64,000 nucleotides of DNA from Erinaceus europaeus (GCF_950295315.1 NC_080166.1:96229141-96293140); one strand, 5' to 3'; positions 1 to 10,174 are shown, counted from the stretch's first letter. The notes: generated from the sequence alone by a model not told the origin. A program made the numbers and translations.

Positions 1-926
1 GGTCAATTCCATTTGGTAAATATTTCCCTGACAATGAAAGCTAGTTATTTGAACTGTGCACAGGGAGTCTCCAGAATTCAGTACCAAAAAAAAAAAAGTT
101 TTAGTTTGCATGGATTATGATTCTTTTCAAAGTTAAAGGCATGTGACATGAACCAATTGGACTTTGTATAGGTTTTTCTCCCCCAAACACATATATTACA
201 CTTGCAATGGACTGTGTAGGATATTTCCATTATGTTGTCCAACCTCTCTTTCTGTGTTCTTTTTCCTTATTTCAAGTGAAATTGTGTTACTCAAATCACA
301 GCTCTATAAAACGATCACTTATAACTAACTCCTTCCAGATTTCATTCACTCTGCTCTCAACTAATCCCTGCTTTGCGAAGGGATCCAACTCACTATAATC
401 TTGATTACTGGAGTCATTTCCAGCATGTGTCTCATTCCAGTTGCTAAAAATGAACTGTCTGAATGTTTCTTGAAATTTGCAAGGCAAAGACTACTGGGTT
501 GGGAAATTGCTTTTGGGCATCTGGAGTCTGTAGTCAACATTTCTGGTCACTCATTCGCATTCAGAGATGGAAATAAAGTCAACATGTATCTCACCATGAA
601 AAGGGGTTAAAGAGGATTTGCCTCACCTTGCCCTTCCCTACTGTTTTTCTTTTTAGAAGTTGATACAAATAGAGTGGAAATCAGGCCACTCCAGATCCTT
701 CTGTTTCTGCTTTGGATCTTGGGGACTAGCTGTCCCTGGCTCTCATTGATAGCTAGTCTCAGTATGGACTCAGAATATGTTGCCTGTGAGTTGCCATCTC
801 AGCTGTGAGACAATTCTTGGTAGCCCAGGGGAAAGAACTCACTCAGGACGTGCACATCAGAGACCCCTCCCTGGTTTAAACAATGGTATGAAAAGACCAG
901 AGTTAATTAGTACTTTGTTTTCTGTC
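1..926. other. Unassigned non-repeat stretch
   Basis: I see no gene or clear repeat here. Short open frames on both strands (about 60-80 codons) lack splice or codon support. One A-run lies near 88-100. Confidence 0.5.
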
Positions 927-927
927 A

Positions 928-988
<61 letters not shown>
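927..988. repeat. (ATCT)n tetranucleotide microsatellite
   Basis: About 15 tandem units. It adjoins the A-rich end of the minus-strand SINE that follows, so it may have grown from that SINE's tail. Confidence 0.95.
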
Positions 989-989
<1 letters not shown>

Positions 990-993
990 CTCT

Positions 994-1196
994 CTCTTTT
1001 TAATTTTCTTTATTCATTGGATTGAGACAGCCAGAAATCAAGAAGTTGGAGGAGATAGCGAGGGAGAGAGATACCTGAAGCATTGCTTCACCACTTGCAA
1101 ATCTTTCCTCTGCAGGTGGGGACTGGGGGTTTGAACCCAGGCCCTTGTGCATTGTAACATATGTGCTCAACCAGGTGTGACTCCACTTGGACTCTC
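994..1196 (-). mobile_element. Type 2 tRNA-derived SINE
   Basis: Read on the minus strand it has the gtgcgctcaaccagg-like tRNA head, a degenerate B box (gggtttgaacccagg in plus orientation), the gaggaaagatttgcaa region and a pyrimidine-rich body ending in the tetranucleotide repeat. Confidence 0.85.
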
Positions 1197-1321
1197 TCCT
1201 TTTCTTGTAAAAACTGGAAAAAAAAACCCTAAAAGCATTCATATTTTGTAGTCAAGTGGTGGTATAATTGGTTGAATATACACATTATCATGCACACAAA
1301 AAAAAACAGTTTAAGCCTTCA

Positions 1322-1425
1322 GTCCCCAGTTGAAGGTGCTGCAAGTGTCTCTTTTTCTCTTTCCCTTCCTATCTCCCCTCAATTTATCTCTGTCCTAGTA
1401 AATTCAAAAATAATAAATAAATATT
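1322..1425 (+). mobile_element. 5'-truncated SINE tail
   Basis: Only the gctgcaagtgtctc body, the tttctctgtcctag stretch and an ataataaataaat tail are present; the tRNA head is missing. Confidence 0.7.
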
Positions 1426-2324
1426 TAAAATGTTCATTTTCTTCCTTGATTACATTGTATTGTCTACCCACAAAATATTAAGATTTATAATATTGACTCA
1501 TCATTTTTCTCATTCTCACAGAACAAAACTATTTTAAGGTGAAGAAGTCTCCCCAAGATGTCCACAAGAGGTCTCCCCAAGACATGTCAGGTTGGTATTT
1601 GAATTATCTTTCCCTAAAATCAACTGAAGCCCTGAAGGCATTTAAAAAAATAGATCAGGAAAGTAGGCCCCACCCTAAGGTTCTAGGACTGGGGGAAATA
1701 TAGGTTCTATAGTGGAAATGTGAGGTTCCTGCTATCTTAGGGTTCAAGAAGACAATGGATAGTTATTGTTATCATCACATAATATTGCATCCTTAGATTG
1801 CAACCTAATCCACGCAACGAGTGCCACCCCAACATGCTTCACTTCAGACTGTGACCAGAGACTTTGGGTGTGGAATGACAACCCTTTAGCTTCATCACTC
1901 GGGTGAGACCTTTCCTTTCATAGTATTCTCTAATTCCATTCCAGGTGGTCCACTCCCCAATAAAGTCCCCAAACCTAGATATAGTCCAGGTCCCCTGAGA
2001 CAGAGCATAGGTTCACCCGTGCCCATAAACTAGGGGGAAAATATATACCTAAAGCAGAAGTACACAAGAGCATGCAGGGAATACCCCCAACACTTCATTT
2101 GCACTATTCCAGTCTTTAGGTCCATGATTGCTCAACAATTTGTTTGGCTTTGTATGTTAACTCTCTTTCCAACCACCAGGCTCCGGATGCCCAGCAAGAT
2201 GTTGACCAGACTTCCCTGGACAGATGACCCCATCAATGTGTACTGGAGCTCTGCTTCCCCAGAGCCCCACCCTACTAGGGAAAGAGAGAGGCAGACTGGG
2301 AGTATGGATTGACCAGTCAACGCC

Positions 2325-2643
2325 TGTTGTTAAAATTCGGCGGCTCTAGCTGGCTGGGCTAGCTTCACGGGCGGGTAACAGAGATGACCAGAGACATATG
2401 GCTGGGCAGGGAAGCTGTATTTCTTTATTCAGGAACAACGACTCATAAACTAAGACAAACTAATCACCAAACAGAACTCTGCTGTCTCTTTGCGGCGGTG
2501 CAAGCACTCTCTCTAACTCTGCCCCTCTGGAACTCTGTCAGGGTTCCTAGGGGCGGGGCCAAGCAGGCCCACAAAACTAACAGGACTGATCCAATTCTTT
2601 TGGCGGGGGAGAGCTAGAACAAACCAATGTAAAGCATACAACA
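2325..2643 (-). repeat. 3' LTR of the non-autonomous ERV
   Basis: On the minus strand it starts TGTTGTATGC and ends TTTTAACAACA. An AATAAA poly(A) signal lies at 2424-2429 (minus) and a GC box (ggggcggggcc, an Sp1-type site) at 2550-2560 in the expected U3 part. I see no clear TATA box. Confidence 0.93.
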
Positions 2644-2661
2644 ATTCCCCCTTTTCTTTTT
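2644..2661 (-). promoter_or_regulatory. Polypurine tract of the ERV
   Basis: The minus strand reads AAAAAGAAAAGGGGGAAT directly before the 3' LTR. Position and composition match a retroviral plus-strand primer site. Confidence 0.88.
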
Positions 2662-2995
2662 AACTAAATGACTACAGTATCAAGGGTGTGGGGTGAACAG
2701 AAACCTATATCGTACAGGCATTTTTTAAAAAAGAAACTGGCACAAACATGGAGAAACATGTAAGCAAGTAACAAGAACCAGTGTGCTGCCAAGGGAAGGC
2801 CTGAGGGGGCCATTTTTGCTTCTGTGGGCAAAACTTTATCAGCTTAAAAAAAACATTTCTTGCCTTTGGGGGGCGTACTTTCTTGCCTCTGGGGGGTGTA
2901 CTTGCCTCGACGGGCATTTGCATGGGGGCGGGGAACGGCCTAGAGTTCCAAAGGCAGCTGGCTGCAATTTACTTACTATGAAACAAAACTTGTTA

Positions 2996-3220
2996 TTAGC
3001 ATATTTCTAATAGAGAAGGAATTTGAGACTTTTACATATCAACAACGTCTTTTAACCTTTTGTTACACCCATTCAAGATGGAGTCACACCCTAGTTGTGT
3101 GCAGGAAAGGAAACCTCAGGCATGAGAATAATTAGCATAGCCATTGTGCGATCTACCATTTCTAACAGAGAAGGTAATGGAGAGTTTTACATATCAACAA
3201 GTCTATTTAACCTTTTGTTT
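2996..3220. repeat. Imperfect direct duplication inside the ERV
   Basis: About 63 bp at 3002-3064 recurs at 3157-3220. Both copies share atttctaa, agagaagg, ttttacatatcaacaa and tttaaccttttgtt in order, with small differences. It lies in the 3' third of the provirus interior, where env would be in a full retrovirus. Confidence 0.8.
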
Positions 3221-3366
3221 AGACCAACTTAGTTAAAATATATTGCTTGTTAACTAATTTTTACCTCAGACTTTAAATGTAAGTTAATTTTATCTTTATG
3301 AGAATTACGTTGAAAACCTTTTTCATTTAACTTTGACTAGTAAGAATTTAGCCTTAAAGTTACTGT

Positions 3367-4284
3367 TTACCAAACTTTAAACATACACATAAACATGGTC
3401 ATTAATACACAAGGAGAGAAACCTTTGTTACAAAGACATGTCATTTTAAACACGAATTTAAATCTGTACTGTCTTAGTTGTTGGGGGGGTGCGTTGTCCA
3501 GTGGTGGTCTCTTGGGCAGCTTCACTTCTAGGAATTGCAGATTGCGATCTCTGCACAAATCTCTGCGTACTCCAGCTTGTCTGCCTTCAGACCGGACTGG
3601 CAGCTGGAGATCTCGTGTGCCCAGTTTCGGCAGGGAGCCCGGGGGTCCGGGAGGTCTGGGATCATTCCAGAACTCATAGCAAGAGGGCAGGCGGGCCAGC
3701 CTTGTAGAAGGTGTGGGCCTAGGTGCCCAGGAGTGGTGGCCATGATAGGCTGTCACGGCCCTGCCCCATGGCCCAGCCATGTCTGCTGCCCTGCTCGCAG
3801 TGGCCAAGCAGCGTGGAGGGATCACACGTCCAGTGCCCTGCGCCACGCGGTGGAGAGCCGGCTCCTGTGGGCTGGCCTGTGTGCTGGCATTGGGCTCCTG
3901 CGTGGTGGCATCGGGCTCCTGCGTGCTGGCATTGGGCTCCTGCGTGGTGGCATCGGGCTCCTGTGTGGTGGCGTCGGGTTCTTGTGTGGTGGCGTCAGCC
4001 TCCTGTGTGCTGGCGTCAGCCTCCTGCGGGCTTGCGGGCGCGGTGCGCAGGGTTGTCTGAGTGCAGCCGGCTGGCTGGCTGTTTAACCAGGTGGAAACAG
4101 CAGCTCCGCACCTCGCCTCTTGCCCGCTGACTCTTCCTGACTCCTCTGGCTGTTTTGAGTGCGCCCGAGCACGTGGAAACCACAGAGTGGTCCAGAGATA
4201 AATGTTCCAGAAACAGCAAAACAGTCTCATGAAGAAAGAGCAGAGGCCTTTGGAGATCTCTTCACAAGCAGAAGAGAAGGCCAT
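3367..4284 (-). CDS. 305-codon ORF inside the ERV, function unknown
   Basis: The only long frame in the provirus starts 51 nt beyond the primer-binding site and runs 305 codons. Residues about 14-36 are strongly hydrophobic with several Cys, Phe and Trp. Residues about 85-141 are a heptad array of the TTQEPDA/STQEPNA kind. The rest is rich in Pro, Arg and Ser. I see no CCHC zinc knuckle, DTG/DSG protease motif or YxDD polymerase motif. The frame spans a GC-rich region where several frames on both strands are also open, because a 21-bp repeat cannot create stops when it has none. Coding is therefore doubtful; a leader or packaging role is equally possible. Confidence 0.4.
   Translation of the reverse strand: MAFSSACEEISKGLCSFFMRLFCCFWNIYLWTTLWFPRARAHSKQPEESGRVSGQEARCGAAVSTWLNSQPAGCTQTTLRTAPASPQEADASTQEADATTQEPDATTQEPDATTQEPNASTQEPDATTQEPNASTQASPQEPALHRVAQGTGRVIPPRCLATASRAADMAGPWGRAVTAYHGHHSWAPRPTPSTRLARLPSCYEFWNDPRPPGPPGSLPKLGTRDLQLPVRSEGRQAGVRRDLCRDRNLQFLEVKLPKRPPLDNAPPQQLRQYRFKFVFKMTCLCNKGFSPCVLMTMFMCMFKVW
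3862..4032. repeat. 21-bp minisatellite in the ERV
   Basis: About seven to eight copies of a unit resembling ggctcctgcgtggtggcat. The unit is a multiple of three, so it encodes a seven-residue repeat in each open frame, on the minus strand Thr-Thr-Gln-Glu-Pro-Asp-Ala and variants. Confidence 0.92.
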
Positions 4285-4334
4285 AGTACATAGGTAGCCA
4301 AATTGTCTTTACTTATCTGAGAGATGCGCAGTTC

Positions 4335-4352
4335 AGGTCCATGTGGGCGCCA
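4335..4352 (-). promoter_or_regulatory. Primer-binding site of the ERV
   Basis: The minus strand reads TGGCGCCCACATGGACCT, two bases after the 5' LTR. The TGGCGCCCA start is the complement of a lysine tRNA 3' end. The rest departs from the usual Lys-1,2 site by an apparent 1-base deletion and some substitutions. Confidence 0.85.
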
Positions 4353-4354
4353 TT

Positions 4355-4673
4355 TGTTGTTAAAATTCGGCGACTCTAGCTGGCCGGGTTAGCTTCACGG
4401 GCGGGTAACAGAGATGACCAGAGACATACGGCTGGGCAGGGAAGCTGTATTTCTTTATTCAGGAACAACGATTCATAAACTAAGACAAACTAATCACCAA
4501 ACAGAACTCTGCTGTCTCTTTGCGTCGGCGCAAGCACTCTCTCTAACTCTGCCCCTCTGGAACTCTGTCAGGGTTCCTAGGGGCGGGGCCAAGCAGGCCC
4601 GCAAAACTAACAGGACTGATCCAATTCTCTTGGCGGGGGAGAGCTAGAACAAACCAATGTAAAGCATACAACA
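4355..4673 (-). repeat. 5' LTR of the non-autonomous ERV
   Basis: Same length and ends as its partner at 2325-2643. Poly(A) signal at 4454-4459 (minus) and GC box at 4580-4590. The nine differences from the partner are scattered transitions and one transversion, with no gaps. Confidence 0.93.
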
Positions 4674-4912
4674 AACGCCCATGTTCAGCGGGGAAGCAAT
4701 TACAGAAGCCAGACCTTCCACCCTCTGCAACCCACAAGGACTCTGGATCCATACTCCCAGAGAGATAGAGAATGGGCTGGCTATCAGGGGAGGGGAGGGG
4801 ATATGGAGATCGGGTTGTGGGAATTGTGCAGAACTGTACCCCTCTTATTCTATGGTTTTGTTAATGTCTCCTTTCTTAAATAAAAAATAGAAAAAGAAAA
4901 AAAATAGATCAG

Positions 4913-5511
4913 ATTCCTTAATTACCCAGAAGAATGAATATGAGATTTGTCCAAAACAGAGATTGTTATCAGAAGTAACCTTTTCATTAGAGAAAACTCT
5001 CTCTATGACCAGGCAAACAGCTAATTACAAAGCAGTAGTTCTTCATCATGTTAATCATCTTCCTCATGTGAGTCCACTTTTTCTCTTCTTGAATCTTCAG
5101 GCTCCCACCCTCTTCTTTAGCTTAGGATATAGAGAACATTATTTTACCACTGGCTTTTAGAATCTATATTGATGTATGTAATTATGTGTGATATATCATT
5201 AAACAGGTTTTCTCCTACTAATATGTCTGACTTCAGTCTAGTTGCTCAGCCAGCCCAAGAAGAGTCCAGAGGAATAAAGAACAATTTCTTCTTCCTGTTA
5301 CAGGCATGGCAGAAAGCCATTCAACACTTCCGGGGAGTTCAGAGAACTAAGAGGAGCCAACAACCAGCTGCCAAACACCACACCATCATGGCTCATGCTG
5401 CCATTTTCCCAGCTATGACTAACTACTAGCTCATGAATGGTATATGATGTCAACTAGACCATGACTTTCCTCTCTAATAATCCTTTCAAGAGGTTCCCAG
5501 ATCATCTAGAA

Positions 5512-5515
<4 letters not shown>
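4913..5515 (+). other. Unassigned stretch with one acceptor-like site
   Basis: No clear repeat. At 5293-5308 a cttcttcctgttacag sequence precedes an open frame of about 40 codons that ends at a TAG near 5429. No donor follows and I cannot link it to other exons. Confidence 0.4.

Positions 5516-5561
<46 letters not shown>
5516..5561. repeat. (CA)n microsatellite
   Basis: About 23 dinucleotide units. It sits inside a chance open frame and accounts for that frame's Thr-His run. Confidence 0.95.
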
Positions 5562-5562
<1 letters not shown>

Positions 5563-7327
5563 AAAGAAAAAAACCAAGTCTCTTCCAGTGCTCAAGAGAC
5601 CTTGATTTCAACCCTATCATCTGCTGCCTCTCCAACTCCATGTCCTAGTCTCCCCCACCTTCCCAGCAACACTGACTTTATTGTCTTGTTTAAGTGCTAT
5701 TATTCAACCCCTGTGCTATGCTTTTATATTACACTCAGCTTGATCTGATACACTGCATATACACTGTACTGTATTTGTTTATTTATTACCTGTCTTTCAA
5801 AACTGGGATTATATTGCTTCCTGTAGGAGCTCATGGTCAGAGCAGGGAAGCTGCACCTGCAATGATATCAGGCCAGAGAATGAGTGACAGGGACAACCAG
5901 CCCATTCTCTGCTACTTCAGCCTTCTGCGCCATAGAGTAGCTCAAAAAAGGTGTTTTTTTTTAAATTCATGTATGAAGAGGGTCTCATCTTACTTGAAAA
6001 TTTAAAAAACATGTCTTTCAACTAGGTAGCAATTGGCCCTAGTCTGTTTTTTCTGCAGATTCCCTCAAATATCTATATTAAACTCTAAGCTCCAGCTTAA
6101 TTCCCAGCTTTCAAGATTGATGTTCCACTCAGCACTGTTTTTAGCTTAAGCAGATAATCAATCACTTCCATAAAAGAACAGGATCCTCCTCACACAACCC
6201 ATCTCCCCATAAAAAAACATCTGAAAGATGAAGCTGCTGATATTCCCAGGGTACAAATGAGTAGTATTAAGAGGTCCAAACTCTCACCTTAATACCCTAA
6301 AAAGTCTAGCTCTTCAATTCCAGAGGGCATATAGAATGCTTCAGTAACTAGATTTATATAAAATGGCACTCCTCAACTGTAGTCATCCCTAACTTATTAA
6401 CTTAGTAGTAAAAACAAACAAAAACAAACAACCCAACAAACCCAGCAAACTTTTTTTTGCAAGAACAAATTTCATTATTCACACTTAATTGATTACATCA
6501 ATAATAGCTCTAATACACAGAACACTTGAAAACACTAATTTCCTACATTTGGGATGGCTGACCAAATATATCAGAGATGGAGATGAGAACTTGCTTAAAA
6601 AAGTTTTAAAATACTCTCCCTAGCCTTACATTCTCTGTAGCAGTTAAAACAGTTGCATGAAATTATTTCTGTGTCATAGTCTGAACCTTACCCTTGACTT
6701 GATCTTTGTTTCTCATCACTGTGTTTTAGTCAAGTTGACACAGAAAGAGTTGTTTCATTAAACCAAAGTGTAGCTCTTTTGCTTGTTTAATCATCAACTG
6801 ATGTCAGTTAAACTAAGAAGTGGTCTAGAGGAAAAATACACAGAAGAAGAATCCTGCACAGTTAATGGGAAATCCACTCCTTGGTTTCCACCTGCATTGT
6901 AAGCTAGTAAAATCTGGTGTGTGACAAACGTTTGGAGTTTGTGTTCACATTATCAACTCAAGAGCAGTAAAATGTGTGAAAACAGCCTTTATTTTAACTA
7001 AACACAGACTAGAATCTGGCTAATTAATGATCTGTGGGAAAAAAGCATTTCCCACCTTTTCAGTTGCTTTCCACTCCCTCCCATTTCCCTAGAATCTCTA
7101 CTTTTCTCTTATCCTCCATTTGAGTTAGACTGAATGGTGTCTCTTTGTCTTCTTCTGTAGCTCTTTAAGTCTATTCCTTTCTCAACTCAAGGGGTTACCT
7201 TGACCTGACATGTTTTTTCCCCAAGCTCTATGAACCCTTCGTTTATATCATTTGCTTCTGTTTCCTTCACAATGTGTTTATTACATATACACCCCTAAGT
7301 CTGGATTTGGCATTCAAAAAATTATGC
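5562..7327. other. Unassigned AT-rich unique sequence
   Basis: I see no exon, RNA gene or recognisable young repeat. Small A- and T-runs and an AAAAC-type cluster near 6413-6430 are the only structure noted. Confidence 0.45.
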
Positions 7328-7450
7328 AGTCCAGAAGATGGTGCAGTGGTTAGAATATTGGAATTGTAAGCATGAGGTCTCAGATTTTATCACTGTGATC
7401 AATTATGCTACAGTGATGGTCCAGTTCTCTTTCACTAATAAGATTAACAA
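7328..7450 (+). mobile_element. Diverged type 3 SINE
   Basis: The cagaagatggtgcagtggtta head, the gcatgaggtctcagat B-box region and the cagttctctttcacta tail are recognisable but heavily mutated. Confidence 0.65.
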
Positions 7451-8564
7451 GTCTTGAATTGACTCTCTTGAAGGTTTTCTAGTAAATATCAAGTTCAGTG
7501 GTATATCATGTGTGAGTCCTCCACATTAGTACACCCAATGCACTGTCTCTTGGGGGTACTCTACTCACTTAACCCATTCATGGAAACAAAATTCTTTCCT
7601 CTTTACCACCTTTTGCTGCTTGGCTCTTTGCACCATGAACAAATTTAGAATGTGACAATATCTGAGGTACTGTCCTCGATTCAATTTTTTCTTCTGGTCT
7701 CGAATTTCCCTGTGCAATCTTAGCTAATTTGTTGTCCCCTACCATAATGAAGCAAATAGTCTGTGAGACCCTGCAACAAACCACAAACATCCCAGATCTG
7801 GCTTCCTATCCTTCCGTAATTTCATCCTGCAAAGAAACATTTGAACTCTGGTTCTTTGAAGGTATTCACAAGGAGTTTCTATGTTTTTTTATTTTGGTTT
7901 TTATTTTCTAGTTTTACTCTACACTAGGCTTTTATATCCTCAGACTATATTTGCCTACAATCACTAGGAAGAAGAACCAGCTTTTTGTTTCCTCCATACT
8001 TATTACAGGGAAAAAGCTAAGTTGTTGCAGGAGTTCTGTCTCTGTTCTCATCCTTTCAGCCTCACTTTCTCCATTTCAAAGTTTAAATGAGATCTTGATA
8101 TATATACTCAATGGATACCTGTCAAATGAACACATGCACAAACACACACTTCAAAATATGACCATTGAAAGATCTTTGACCTTTTTAACCTGTTCAGAGT
8201 TATCTTCATCTTAAAGTTTTTCCTGATCTTTTCCTCTTGGTTTGTCTTCTTACTGTCTCCAGTTTCTGAAGCACTTTTTTCATGACAGGAATTTCTACCT
8301 TACACATTAGCAATCTATGTAATTACCTTAGTGTCCCTACTAGCTATTTAGTACAGACTGAGAACACATACTGTCAGACACCTCAAAGTCTTTGTTGTTC
8401 TTGGCACCACTCTTTGTATGAAGCTACAGCTCCATACTTGCATCTTGAGTTCCTTTTTATTTAAGGACTGAAATTTTTGTAGTGGAAGTCACACAGAGTC
8501 CCTGATTCCTGCAGATCTGCAAAGTGCCCATTGCAACTGTGATCTCAGAGTACTGGGCTTCTCA
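7451..8564. other. Unassigned unique sequence
   Basis: Nothing identifiable on either strand. Open frames here are under 90 codons with no supporting splice signals. Confidence 0.45.
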
Positions 8565-8975
8565 CTCATCTAATTGCTCAGAATTTCATTTCCTTTATAA
8601 ATGGAGTTAATAATAGTTATCTAATAGGGAGACTCAGAGGATTCTTTAATTAATGATGAAGCCTATTCCAAGATCCTCAGAGGAAATAAAAAGATAAACA
8701 TTATTATATCTCTTATTACTGTAGATAGCAGTTATTAAATTCTCCTATAAACAGGGACCAAGAATAATTTTAAGCCAAACTAATAGTTTAATAAGAAACA
8801 ATGAGGGGGTCACTGTGGTTGATCAAATATAAATACTCTGGCAAAAAAAGAATTCCTCTCATCTATTCATTTTGGATAAGATGTGCTTTCAAGGTGTCAG
8901 TTTCCTCATCTGTTTTATGAAGACATCAAAAGTGATAACCTCTCTAGTCCCTTCTTACTTTAGCATGCTCGTCAA
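8565..8975 (-). mobile_element. Probable MIR fragments
   Basis: Two antisense patches, near 8570-8670 and 8895-8970, resemble the MIR core (tttcctcatctgt, then a run of short AT-rich blocks). They are old and diverged. Confidence 0.45.
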
Positions 8976-9127
8976 TCTCTAGCTTTATTAACATATAAAA
9001 TCTCTGCTTGCATGGTCTTCTGTGCTTTAATTTAATTATGTATGCCTATGTTTGCTTTTTCCAAAGGGTTTCATTTTGACAAAAACACTAAAGGACAAAT
9101 GCAGATTTTTTTTTTTTATAAATTGGT

Positions 9128-9262
9128 TTTTCTTTTCTCTCTCTTCTCCTCCCCTTACTCCCCATATTCTCCCTCCTCTCTTCTCCTCTCCTCTCCTTGC
9201 TTCTCCTTTTCCTCCCTCCCTCCTTTCTTTCCTTCCTTCCTTCCTTCCTTCCTTCCTTCCAT
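9128..9262. repeat. Pyrimidine tract ending in (TTCC)n
   Basis: An almost pure C/T run on the plus strand; its last 40 bases are regular TTCC units. It makes frames on both strands look open. Confidence 0.93.
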
Positions 9263-9274
9263 TCCCTTTTTTGT

Positions 9275-9461
9275 GGGGCCAGAGCTTTTTCTGCAGTTTC
9301 ACTGCTCTGAGGTCATCTCTTTTTTTCATATATAGAGAGAAAGAGATAAGGAAAGAGACCTTGTAGTGCTATAACTTGCTCCAAATTCCCATGTTGTGCC
9401 TGGGAATTAGCCATATAGGGCAAGGCACACTATCTATCCAGTGAGTTCTCTCTCTGGCCCA

Positions 9462-9462
<1 letters not shown>
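9275..9462 (-). mobile_element. Old type 4-like SINE
   Basis: Antisense gagagaaagagataagg body, then cctgggaattagcc and actatctatccagtgag in place of the usual head. Strongly diverged. Confidence 0.5.

Positions 9463-9463
<1 letters not shown>

Positions 9464-9515
<52 letters not shown>
9464..9515. repeat. (GT)n microsatellite
   Basis: About 25 uninterrupted GT units between two SINE remnants. Confidence 0.95.
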
Positions 9516-9516
<1 letters not shown>

Positions 9517-9652
9517 TCATTTGGTAGTAGAATATTGTACAGAAATCTTTCAGCTAGTGTCAGATCCCAAGTTCAAATCCTCAGCATCTTTTATGTCAGA
9601 GTGATGCCTTCATGTTCTCTCTCTCTATCCTCATGACAATAAATAGATTAGA
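9516..9652 (+). mobile_element. Diverged type 3 SINE
   Basis: Recognisable cccaagttcaaatcctcagca B-box region, gtcagagtgatgcc, and a tail of ctctctctatcctcatgacaat then an A-run. Confidence 0.65.
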
Positions 9653-9705
9653 AAAAAAAACCCTTTTAGGGCACTTAGAACAAGTATATATAGGCTTTAT
9701 TATTT

Positions 9706-9856
9706 TTTAAAAAGGTTTTCTTTATTAATGAGAAAGATAGGAGGAGAGAGAGAGACCCAGACATCACTCTGGTACATGTGCCACCAGGCATTGAATTTAG
9801 GACCTCATGTTTGAGAGTCCAATGCTTTTACCCACTGCCCCACCTCCTGGGCCAAT
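9706..9856 (-). mobile_element. Type 3 SINE
   Basis: Nearly full length: tail tttattaatgagaaagatagg, then acatcactctggtacatg, a B-box region (tgaatttaggacctcatg) and head cactgccccacctcctggg. Confidence 0.82.
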
Positions 9857-9998
9857 CTAGGTTTTTAAATATTGGTGTAATAGAACATATTTCTTTAGCT
9901 CAAGGCAAAGAATAGTCAGGAAATATTCATATGCACTCTGTCACACAAACTAATCAGAGATGCTCACAAAAACAAAATTTAATGCTTCTCATCAGCAG

Positions 9999-10170
9999 GT
10001 CTCCAGAGACACAACGTAATACTTGTCAAGGCTTTAGAAGCATTTCAGAGCCAGAGTGAAGAAGCATTGCAGCTCTTGAGGGTGCGAGGCATTTGGCAAC
10101 GTGTCAAGCAGCACTTTGCTTTCTTGGAGGATGCTTATGGAATGGATATTCTGAAATGTCTGACTGAACT
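9999..10170 (+). CDS. Candidate internal coding exon, gene unknown
   Basis: One frame is open across 172 bp, bounded by an acceptor-like catcagcag (alternative start 9996) and a donor-like ct|gtaaga. In that frame the segment starts in a split codon (one base supplied by the previous exon) and ends two bases into a codon. The residues are protein-like: an amphipathic stretch with EAFQSQSEEALQLL and then RGIWQRVKQHFAFLEDAYG, predicted helical by composition. There is no Met near the start, as expected for an internal exon. The acceptor's pyrimidine tract is weak. No repeat overlaps it. I do not recognise the protein. It could be a chance frame, but both splice ends and the residue mix argue otherwise. 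Confidence 0.5.
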
Positions 10171-10174
10171 GTAA

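Larger units (their letters stand above)
2325..4673 (-). mobile_element. Non-autonomous endogenous retrovirus, complete with two LTRs
   Basis: This 2.35-kb minus-strand provirus has two 319-bp LTRs, a primer-binding site 2 nt after the 5' LTR, a purine tract against the 3' LTR, and a perfect 6-bp target duplication, AACGCC, at 2319-2324 and 4674-4679. LTR ends are TGTTGT...ACAACA. The 1.71-kb interior has no recognisable gag, pro, pol or env, so any mobilisation would have depended on proteins from another element. The lysine-tRNA-like primer site and 6-bp duplication fit the betaretrovirus-like (ERV class II) group; that assignment is inference. The LTRs differ at 9 of 319 positions by my count (about 2.8 percent), a fairly recent insertion. 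Confidence 0.92.
1659..4897 (+). mobile_element. L1-derived insertion with inverted 5' end, interrupted by an ERV
   Basis: The 3' part (about 1798-2324, resuming 4680-4897) aligns by eye with the long copy at 11666-13190 and ends in an A-rich AATAAA-like tail. The first part (about 1659-1773) matches the same family in reverse complement (11500-11613), as L1 twin priming produces. A 15-bp duplication, AAAAAAATAGATCAG, flanks it at 1644-1658 and 4898-4912. The retrovirus at 2325-4673 landed in it later. No ORF1 or ORF2 coding is present, so it is a dead, non-coding copy. Confidence 0.8.

Noticed and set aside
1516..1584. Short exon between ttctcattctcacag and cag|gttggt
   Set aside because: Weak donor and an internal tctccccaaga duplication; open in only one frame over 69 bp.
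3535..4086. Plus-strand frame of 183 codons and its overlapping neighbours in the ERV
   Set aside because: They exist because a stop-free 21-bp repeat and GC-rich flanks keep all frames open; they are antisense to the provirus.
3480..4100. CpG-island-like promoter of a host gene
   Set aside because: The GC-rich block is inside the ERV interior and is explained by its minisatellite and flanks.
5309..5429. Acceptor-bounded open segment ending in TAG
   Set aside because: The acceptor is fair but no upstream exon, donor or poly(A) signal supports it.
9036..9366. Overlapping frames of about 100 codons on both strands
   Set aside because: They are made by the pyrimidine/(TTCC)n tract and give Ser/Phe/Leu or Lys/Glu/Gly runs.
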